Shown here piece after piece: positions 56,639 to 64,000 of a stretch of DNA of 64,000 nt. Location: assembly GCA_018342105.1 (NCBI GenBank), contig JAFIRS010004563.1, positions 18,354 to 82,353 of the forward strand, given 5' to 3'. Origin of the DNA: Gonioctena quinquepunctata (lineage: Eukaryota; Arthropoda; Insecta; Coleoptera; Chrysomelidae). The notes beneath the pieces are model-generated. The model was not told the origin of the DNA. It ran no database searches and saw only the letters and a program-made list of their open reading frames with translations. How positions within the stretch are numbered: the stretch's first letter is position 1; each line of letters starts with the position of its first letter. A program made the position numbers and the translations under genes.

Positions 56639-57640
56639 ATAAGAGAAATTTGTTACGAATCCAAGAGAGCCTACGATCCGCCAAACGCTGTTTCATGGTT
56701 TCCCAATCATCAGGACGGCTTGTGGTCTCTTTCAAATTCGTATCAAATATCTCATTGTGCTAAAACCTACCGACAAGTGCGAAAATGTGAAAAGCATTAA
56801 ATTATAGATAGTAACACCTATAATCTGTGTGTTGAAACTTAGACCTGTTATCGTGGAATTTTAATGACACGAAATTTCGTGCACATTAATAGATCACCAA
56901 CAGATGTCAGCATAGGCCAATCCACGACACCAATAGTCGTAGTGCGTTCTGAATAACGCAAAACAAATAACGAGAATAAGAGAAATTTGTTACGAATCCA
57001 AGAGAGCCCACCATCCGCCAACAGCTGTTTCATGGTTTTCCAATCATCGGGACGGCTTGTGGTCTCTTTCGAATTCGTATCAAATATCTCATAGTGCTAA
57101 TACCTAACAAATTTCTCTCATTCCCGTTATTTGTTTTGCGTTACTCAGAACGCACTAGGAGTATGACTATTGGTGTCGTGGATTGGCCTATGCTGACATT
57201 TGTTGGTGACCTATTAATGTGCATGAAATTTCGTGTCATTAAAATTCCACGATAACCGGTCTAAGCTTCAACGTACAGATTATAGGTGTCACTATCTATA
57301 ATTTAATGCTTTTCACATTTTTGTACTTGCCGGTAGATATTAGCACTATGAGATATTTGATACGAATTTGAAAGAGACCACAAGCGTCCTGATGATTGGG
57401 AAACAGCTGTTGGCGGATGGTGGGCTCTCTTGGATTCGTAACAAATTTCTCTTATTCTCGTTATTTGTCTTGCGGTACTTAGAACTCACTAGGAGTACGA
57501 CTATTGGTGTCGTCGATTGGCCTATGCTGACATCTGTTGGTGACCTATTAATGTGCACGAAATTTCGTGTCATTAAAATTCCACGATAACAGGTCTAAGC
57601 CTCAACACACAGATTATAGGTGTCACTATAATTTAATGCT
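56639..57640. mobile_element. Foldback-type element with 336-bp subunits (FB3)
   Basis: A unit starting AATAAGAGAAATTTGTTACG at 56639 recurs at 56975 (period 336). The second copy breaks at ~57113, where the sequence turns over and runs back through two inverted units (57114-57640). Shared landmarks: GGACGGCTTGTGGTCTCTTT, CATTAATAGATCACCAACAG and ATCGTGGAATTTTAATGAC. Internally it has no gene; frames with MTRNFVHINRSPTDV are subunit shadows. (TA)n lies at both ends. Confidence 0.85.
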
Positions 57641-57644
<4 letters not shown>

Positions 57645-57701
<57 letters not shown>

Positions 57702-57727
57702 AATATAATATATAATATATATATATA

Positions 57728-57770
<43 letters not shown>
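57645..57770. repeat. (TA)n microsatellite, right edge of FB3
   Basis: TA with AAT/ATA interruptions. Confidence 0.95.
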
Positions 57771-57772
<2 letters not shown>

Positions 57773-58939
57773 CTTCAGAGTGTAATGTAACCTCTCGCAC
57801 ACCCGTCAATGACGAGTATATAATGCCAGTCATAACGAATTACAGTAATCAAAATTTCAAAAAAAAATGTCAAAATAATCAACATTTTGGGAACCACGAA
57901 ACAGCAAAGTTTTGGTAGATAATTTTTTTTTTCTGGCTCATTGATAACTCATTTTATCTGCAAGAACAATCTCACCAACTGTATAAATTTCAAAGGCTTC
58001 AGTTTCTCTTTCGTGATTTACCGATATATTCATTGAACGACTTCCTCGGTCGACCTGAAATATTCCTTGTTTGGGTGTTGTCTGTAATAATTATATGACC
58101 TTTCAACCAATCGGAATTTCTGTCCAAAAAATGCCCTAAAATATAATGACATTTTCTACATATTTCTTCATTTTTTCTGCAAAATTGTTCATGTATTTGT
58201 GCACTGGTAAGTTAATCACTGTCTTCTATAGCATTTTTGTTCATACTATGTTCTCGTAAACACTCTAGTCTTTTACGAATAATTGACTCACTGTGCCAAA
58301 CGGTGAAGAGGTATTTTTTTAATTCGATCATTATTACTGAAAAGGTATTGAAGAAAAAACTTGGTAAATCTAGCTCATGAAACTCTGTTAATGTATCCCT
58401 AGATAGCCAGCTCACCTGCCAAGTACAATATTTCGATTGACTTCAACAGCTTTTTTTAATGCTAGTTCAATCTTTCCATAAACATGCGAAAACTCAAACA
58501 ATAATTCGCCCATAAAAATCAGAATGACAGCATATAAATAATTTAATTGTCATGGAGATGAAAAATAGTTCTTGAAGTTGAGTGCCAACAAGATTTTACC
58601 TGGTCGGAAACTACAATGTTTGCGTATAACAGTTGGACTTCCGCCTTAAATTTTCACCGACAATAACGCGAGCGGAGCATAATTCTTAAAAGATCATTTT
58701 TCACCCTGTTTTCAAGGAGAGTTCAAATGACTATCCAAAATTTATTATACCCCGTGAGTTGAGCAATCATTTATAATTATAGTGCTGAAGTATTGATGGT
58801 TTTTGAGCACATTGGTTTTTTCACTTTCGTCCAGTCAGATTGAACATCGGAACCATTGTGCGTCCCCGGGGTATCTCTCGCTCTATCTCGTGCTCATTGA
58901 TATAGCGCCTGCTAATACGCTGCAGTTATAAGGGCTTTC
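57771..58939. other. Spacer, nothing recognised
   Basis: AT-rich with a GC-richer end (58850-58920), next to the 5S-derived segment and perhaps its body if this is a SINE. Confidence 0.4.
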
Positions 58940-59049
58940 TAAGCGCGTGTGTTCCTAGCAGGTGATCACCCGTCCGAGTACTAACTATGCTCGGTGTTGT
59001 TGGACTTCAGTCGACCTGACCAGCCGTGCCTCCAATGTCGATTCTTACA
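58940..59049 (-). pseudogene. 5S rRNA-derived sequence (pseudogene or SINE3 head)
   Basis: On the minus strand it contains GAGCATAGTTAGTACTCGGA and GGGTGATCACCTG...AGGAACAC, the 3' half of 5S rRNA including the box C region. Before that, GTCGACTGAAGTCC and AACAACACCGAGC align with the box A/intermediate region. The match fades after ACGCGC, with no complementary 3' end and no T-run terminator. The 5' end (59049) is also diverged. It may be a pseudogene or the head of a 5S-derived SINE. The mariner element MAR2 begins 14 bp away. Confidence 0.7.
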
Positions 59050-59062
59050 ACTTATATATCTA

Positions 59063-59640
59063 CAGGTGAGTCAACAGGATTCCCTCGGTTCATTGCTCGT
59101 TAATGTATCACTATTTCGATTTCTTATATTTTTTTTGTCAAAGGACCATCTGAGACCACCTTCAAAATTATTTTCATTCATATGGGGTGCATCATTGATG
59201 CGTGGCTAACCAAAGTTGTTTTTTTTCAAATGAAAACACCCGGTATATTTTCATATATTCCGATCGGCTGTTCCATTGGCTGCTCAATGATTTTTTCAAT
59301 TTTGAATTCCGTTGGACGTTGCCGAGTTATTCGAAAGAAATCTATTTTGTAGACTTCTTTCGAAAATGAACTATTTCACATTTTGAAATATTCAGTAAAG
59401 ATAATTGGGGAATCGTTGGTCGATATGATGATGTTCATTGAGAATACCAGGAATTTGGGAATAAATTGTACAGTATGTTCGATACAACAACACAAACTTA
59501 GCCACTTTCAAACATCGGTATTTTGATTTTTTAAATGGAACACCCTATATATTTTCATCTAAATCAAGTCCTTTCAATATCTCTACATTTTTCATTCTCC
59601 ATGTCATGTACCTAAAACAACTCGTTTCCGAGATATTCTA
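59063..59640 (+). repeat. MAR2 left terminal inverted repeat
   Basis: Matches the complement of 60950-61531 over nearly its whole length, e.g. GATCGGCTGTTYCATTGGCTGC and GTCGATATGATGATGTTCAT. Confidence 0.9.
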
Positions 59641-59755
59641 CATCCAAAAGATGGATATTTTTCCACAGAAAATATTGACAATGTCGTCTTTGGTATATTT
59701 TGAATTAAACTTTGCATAAAAATCATATTGATTCGAATCTAACAGAAAATAATAA

Positions 59756-60670
59756 TCAATGCAGCAAATGTTCAATGTGCCTGCCATTTTCACCAATACA
59801 CACTCTCAATCTGTTTCGAAAATTAGTATCCACATGTAGCATGCCCTTTCTGAAACCTGAAAGCAGTACGAATTCTTGCTTTCATATTTTCAGGAGTTGT
59901 AGGCGGAGTTTGATAGACAACCTATTTAATGTATCCCCATAGAAAAGAACAATTTTGTAAGGTCCGGTGACCTTGGAGGCCACTGAACTAGCCCCTCCTC
60001 TACCTATCCATTTTTCACGGAATTCATTATCATGTATTCCCGCACATCAGTGTGGTGATGTGCAGGTGCGCCATCTTGTTGTAGCCACATTCTCTGCCTT
60101 ATTGCCAATGGAATATCATCTAATAAATTTGATAACTGACTTCGAAGAAATCTCAGATATTTTCTTCCATTGAGATGTCCGTTGAAAAAAAGGGGCCCAA
60201 TTACACGCCGTCCAATGATACATCCCCAAACATTCAGTGACCAACGTTGTTGGTGATTGACATATCTAACGAAATGGGATTTTCAATTGCATAATAGTGC
60301 ATTTTATGCCGATTCACATGGCCATTGTTGTGAAACGGGCTTCGTCCGAAAATAGAACATCAGGTTCTTGGTTGATTTTATCTACACCCATTGGCAAAAC
60401 TGCATTCGCTTTGAAAACTCTTTCAGTCAGCTCTTGCGTTAACTGCATATGATATGGATGGTAATTGCATTTTCACCATCTCAAACTTTTGTAAAATACT
60501 TTTCCGATTTCTCAAATCTTGTTTTGAGGTCTCAGAAATGCCTCGCTGGTCTGGATGTCTCTCTCAGGAAACCTTTTTTTCGTATAATCTAGATGCCAGT
60601 AAGCAATTCCAACACTTTTCCCAAAGCATACACCATTTTAACCATGTCCTGTAAACGATAATTCATAATG
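59756..60670 (-). pseudogene. Mariner-like transposase, heavily broken
   Basis: Minus strand from ~60670: MVYALGKVLELL (DUF4817-like start), a stop, IIRKKGFLRETSRPARHF. After further stops and shifts, NVWGCIIGRRVIGPLFFNG, WLQQDGAPAHHHTDV (second catalytic Asp) and VQWPPRSPDLT (region of the third). The C terminus reads NFRNRLRVCIGENGRHIEHLL and stops at 59758-59756. The first Asp region (YFRTKPVSQQW in one frame, FSDEARF-like in another) is shifted. More decayed than the MAR1 transposase, but the same family. Confidence 0.85.
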
Positions 60671-60949
60671 CCACAATAATTTTAACACAACTGGATTGTA
60701 GTTTGACAGTTACCTCTAGTTACAATTCCGATAGTCATTTTTCAGCGGTAGTCATGGATAACTAAACTAGAAAAAAATTTTTACATTTAAAATTTATTTT
60801 GCTATGACAGTTATTCATGAGTTGCCAAGAATGCTTTTGAAGATGGAAAAAAAAAATTGAAACATCATTCAGTATCAGTATTTTCTATGAACAAACATGT
60901 AGATAAAAATCTATAGAATTGTTGATTTGATATTAACAAATTCCTTTAA

Positions 60950-61531
60950 ACCAGAATATCTCGGAAACGATTCGTCATTTTAAGTACATGACATGGAGAA
61001 AGAAAAGTGTAGAGTTATTTGAAAGGAGTTGATCTGAATGAAAATATACAGGGTGTTCCATTTAAAAAAATCAAAATACCGAGGTTTGAAAATGACTAAG
61101 TTTGTGTTGTATCGAACATCCTGTACAATTTATTAAAAATTTTGATATTCTCAATGAACATCATCATATCGACCAACGATTTCCCAATTATCTTCACTGA
61201 ATATTTCGAAATGTGACATAAGTAATTTTTCGAAAAGAAGTCTACAAAATAGATTTCTTCTGAATAACTCGGCAACGCTGCAACGGAATTCAAAATTGAA
61301 AGAATCGTTGAGCAGCCAATGAAACAGCCGATCGGAATATATGAAAATATACCGGGTGTTTCGTTTGAAAAAAAACAACTTTGTTAGCCACGCATCAATG
61401 ATGCACCCTGTATAAATGGAAATAATTTTAAAAGTGGTCTCAGATGGTCCTTTGACAAAAAAAATATAAGAAATCGAAATAGTCATACATTAAGGAGCAA
61501 TGAACCGAGCGAAACCTGTTGACTCACCCTG
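60950..61531 (-). repeat. MAR2 right terminal inverted repeat
   Basis: Inverted counterpart of 59063-59640. Confidence 0.9.
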
Positions 61532-61575
61532 TATTATTCATGTTACTTGAGAACTTATAGTACTACATTTTATGA

Positions 61576-61845
61576 GACCCCCACAGACGATGAGATCAGT
61601 ATTGCTACATGTCGCGATACAATTGGCGATACAAGTATATGAGATTTGTATCAAGTCTCCACACACGGTAAAACGGAATCGTGAAACATCATTTGTACGC
61701 ACGTGATATCGCCGTTTCACGACAGTGATTGAGACGGTGATACTGATACCGTGATACTGATACAACCAAACACACGATGAAATTTATATCGCTACTACGG
61801 TATCATGCAACGTGTAGCGATACCGCTCTCATCGTCTGTACACAT
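61576..61845. mobile_element. Candidate MITE with CAGACGATGAG ends
   Basis: CAGACGATGAGATCAGTATTGCTAC at the left matches, with changes, the complement of the right end (AGCGATACCGCTCTCATCGTCTG). The interior has a GTGATACTGATAC direct repeat near 61735-61765. No transposase; the target duplication is unclear. Confidence 0.6.
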
Positions 61846-61849
61846 TCAT

Positions 61850-62220
61850 GTACATGATTGTATTCGATAGAACTATCAAGTAATTTGGAATTTATCACGA
61901 TTTCTTCTTCGAATGGTATACCAGAATGAGTGATTTATGAAAGGAAGTTTGAGCCTGCTTCTACGAATCATATAACTTCGCAAAATTTGTTGATTCTCAA
62001 AATATTATATCATGTACATTATACATCATATTGTAATTCGAATTCTGCTTTTCTGAGAGCTCATTTCACGGAAAATGCTCATATCTGTGTCTGGAGAGTT
62101 ATAATCTCGTCCCAGTGGAAGAGAGAAGAAATGAGTTCCATTTCATTATTTAGCAAACTTGCGAACAGGTGAATTCGTAGCATTTCCCACGAGGAAATTC
62201 ATGAATTCTTCGAACAATAA
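61850..62220. other. Spacer, nothing recognised
   Basis: No gene or repeat recognised. Confidence 0.5.
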
Positions 62221-62232
62221 GAAGTGACCTAC

Positions 62233-62394
62233 CTTATTACTCCATTGTTGTGGTGAGATGCATTAGCTATATAGGCTTACGACTCGTTACGCGTAAGCCA
62301 TCCGCATTTTGACCTACCTTATTATTCCATTGTTTTGGTGAGATGCATTATCAATAGGCCTTTTACGTCTCGTTACCCCAAGTGCATCCGCCAT
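62233..62394 (-). CDS. Possible first coding exon with tandem duplicate
   Basis: From the ATG at 62394 the minus strand reads MADALGVTRRKRPIDNASHQ, then NNGII, and ends at a strong donor AAG/GTAGGT (exon end 62318, phase 2). A diverged copy of the same 77 bases plus donor lies directly downstream (exon-like end 62233, period 85). There the reading frame is broken by a TAA soon after its ATG. The upstream segment to ~62590 is open and GC-moderate, as expected of a 5' UTR. I do not recognise the protein and cannot see the next exon. A duplicated exon or a repeat fragment are both possible. Confidence 0.35.
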
Positions 62395-62599
62395 GTTGAA
62401 GATTCGGGTAATATGAAAATTTCGGGCAATTTCAGTGAATACGGCTGACGGGTTATTACCCTCATTATCCGTGCTATTATATGGAAAATTCATTGATGCT
62501 GCTTTATTGGGTACATACAACAGTTGAAGCAATTGTATCCAACTACAACGATGGTTGAAATGCCATGGCCGCCCACAAGGTGAAAAAATCACAACTTTA

Positions 62600-63346
62600 G
62601 AAAATGTAGGATAAAAATGCCATTCATATTGGATTTGAATGAATTATAATATGAATAATCAGAAAATATAAATTGTTAATAGTAAAGCTTAACAGGTCTT
62701 TGCAACTTTTACCTGTAAAAAACATTCATCATTATAGCACAAACTGTTACACTTAGGACACATTTTTTTGATGTTTTTTTTTCGTTGATTTCATTAGTTT
62801 TCGACGTTATCGGGACAAGGCTTTGAAAACTATAAGTCCTCCGGGAAAAAATTTCACTTCTTGTATTGCTGGGCATCCCATCCCATAACAGCAGCTTTTT
62901 TTGCTCCTTTTACATTATATATTTTTATTAATTTGATTGTATTATTATTTTATTCTTAGAATAAAATAATTCAAACCATAGAACGATAATTGAATTGAAT
63001 AATTGAAAACGTTTTTTAATATATTGAAACCTCAATATTCGAAAACATAGTGGAAGTTGAGGCATGCGCACAAAAAAAATTCTAGGGAAAGAAAAGGCAT
63101 AGATAATATTTGTATATGTATATGAAATGTGTATTTGTGTGCATATACAGAGTGTAACCCAACTTTTGCACAACCGCTAACAGTTAGTTTCCATAAAAAA
63201 ATAAGTCCTTAATAAGCACGAAAAAAAAATATGAAGAAATTTATCACCTACCAAAACTTCGCTTTTTCCGGTTCCCAAAATTTGGGTGAATTTGACAAAA
63301 AAATTTTTTTTCCCTATTTTTGGAATTTTCAACCACTATAATAAGT
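62600..63346. other. Spacer, nothing recognised
   Basis: A solo mariner-end-like CAGAGTGTAACCCAAC lies at ~63148 without a partner. Confidence 0.5.
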
Positions 63347-63715
63347 CATATAAAATTTTGACAAAACTTAAAAAGACGAAATACGGAACTGAAAAGTGAA
63401 AATAAAAAAAACTTAGTTCAATAACTGAGCTCCTAAACTAATGTAAGTAACTAATTTTGAGTCGGCGCCAAACAAACAGCAAAGGAATTAGGTAAGGCGT
63501 AAAATGATGGCATCGAGGGTTTGGGGGGTGACATTCTGATTTTTTTTTTTTAAAGTAATTTAATGATCTTTGTTGATTGTTTGTTTTGGGCCGACTCAAA
63601 ATTAGTTAGTTACATTAGTTTAGAGCTCAGTTTGAGACTGAGAAGGTTTATTTTATTTTACTTTTCAGTTCCGTATTTCGTCGCTTTAAATTTTTATAAA
63701 AAAATTTTTATTTTT
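63347..63715. mobile_element. Palindromic repeat, copy 2 (PAL family)
   Basis: Same arms and orientation as 47727-48084, more diverged, with an extra GATGGCATCGAGGGTTTGGG in the core. Confidence 0.85.
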
Positions 63716-64000
63716 CTTTTTTGTTGTGGCTGAAATCTACTAATTACTAACTGCTTGTTTATTGATTACTATCAAAATACTTACTTACCCACCTTACTTC
63801 AACTATTACCAGTTAAATAATATGATTATCTACTTTTACTATTTGTTGTAATACAAATTATTTTGTTGTTCTGGTTAGTTTATTTCATTACTTTTTTATA
63901 TAATTCCATCCTCTCATAGAATATAATGATATCTATCATTGTCAACTACATATGTGTGCCAATGTTCACAAGTGAAAAATCAATTATCCCCCATTTTTCT
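63716..64000 (+). repeat. Flank shared with 48085-48370, cut by window end
   Basis: Collinear with the other copy with a ~55-bp extra segment around 63790-63840. It runs to the window edge, so the repeat unit extends further. Confidence 0.85.

Larger units (their letters stand above)
59063..61531 (-). mobile_element. Tc1/mariner-like element with ~580-bp TIRs (MAR2)
   Basis: Ends CAGGTGAGTCAACAGG (59063) and, inverted, CAGGGTGAGTCAACAGG (61531) sit in TA target sites (59061-62, 61532-33). Inverted repeats run ~59063-59640 and ~60950-61531. A decayed transposase on the minus strand fills the middle. 2469 bp in total. Its layout is the template for MAR1. Confidence 0.9.

Noticed and set aside
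57346..57589. ORFs on both strands over FB3 (e.g. KQLLADGGLSWIRNKFLLF)
   Set aside because: The same residues recur because the 336-bp subunit is repeated and inverted; stops at every junction.

Overview
This is an AT-rich, intron- and repeat-dominated piece of eukaryotic nuclear DNA, almost certainly from an insect. Reasons: jockey/I-type and CR1/L2-type LINEs with insect-style gag knuckles, Tc1/mariner transposases of the DUF4817 kind, THAP and SWIM-type transposon proteins, long (TA)n tracts, and a fragment of a USP2-like deubiquitinase. I cannot name the order with confidence. No bacterial operons, CRISPR arrays or tRNA genes were seen. Nearly all recognisable coding sequence belongs to decayed mobile elements; only two short pieces look like host genes.

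Layout. 0-10 kb: LINE RNase H remnants at both ends, a foldback element built from ~120-bp subunits (1.27-2.56 kb), a small element with two facing gene starts, SWIM (+) and THAP (-), behind matching CRE-type promoter motifs (3.0-4.1 kb), a tandem array of ~165-bp monomers (4.6-5.5 kb), a minus-strand hammerhead ribozyme motif (5.87-5.91 kb), a ~1-kb CTCTGT hexanucleotide tract and a GC-rich block. 10-24 kb: a 5.9-kb mariner-like element with ~500-bp terminal inverted repeats and a broken transposase, holding ~3.7 kb of extra DNA, then the first copy of a ~1.5-kb family bounded by (TA)n. 24-30 kb: a jockey/I-type LINE of ~5.2 kb inserted into an older CR1/L2-type LINE, with a 13-bp target-site duplication. 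30-33 kb: second copy of the (TA)n-bounded family, itself split by a ~610-bp insert with a tyrosine-recombinase-like fragment. 34-44 kb: SINE/RTE tail, two degraded LINE reverse transcriptases, palindromes, a near-perfect 30-bp hairpin, and a nearly full-length minus-strand jockey-type LINE whose ORF1 and ORF2 overlap in TAATG. 44-52 kb: MITE and minisatellite composites, a second foldback element, and directly against it the C-terminal part of a USP2-like deubiquitinase with its own polyadenylation signal, followed by LINE-tail-like and Helitron-end-like sequence. 52-64 kb: third (TA)n-bounded copy (minus), a third foldback between (TA)n tracts, a 5S rRNA-derived sequence, a compact 2.47-kb mariner-like element that explains the one at 10 kb, a MITE, a tandemly duplicated exon/splice-donor segment, and a second copy of the 47.7-kb palindromic repeat.

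The elements do not form a pathway. The interest lies in architecture: three unrelated foldbacks with subunit-built arms, repeats bounded by (TA)n, convergent gene remnants, a self-cleaving ribozyme motif, and nested insertions that allow relative dating. The LINE coding regions described in full carry stops or frameshifts, and both transposases are broken, so nothing here looks autonomous.
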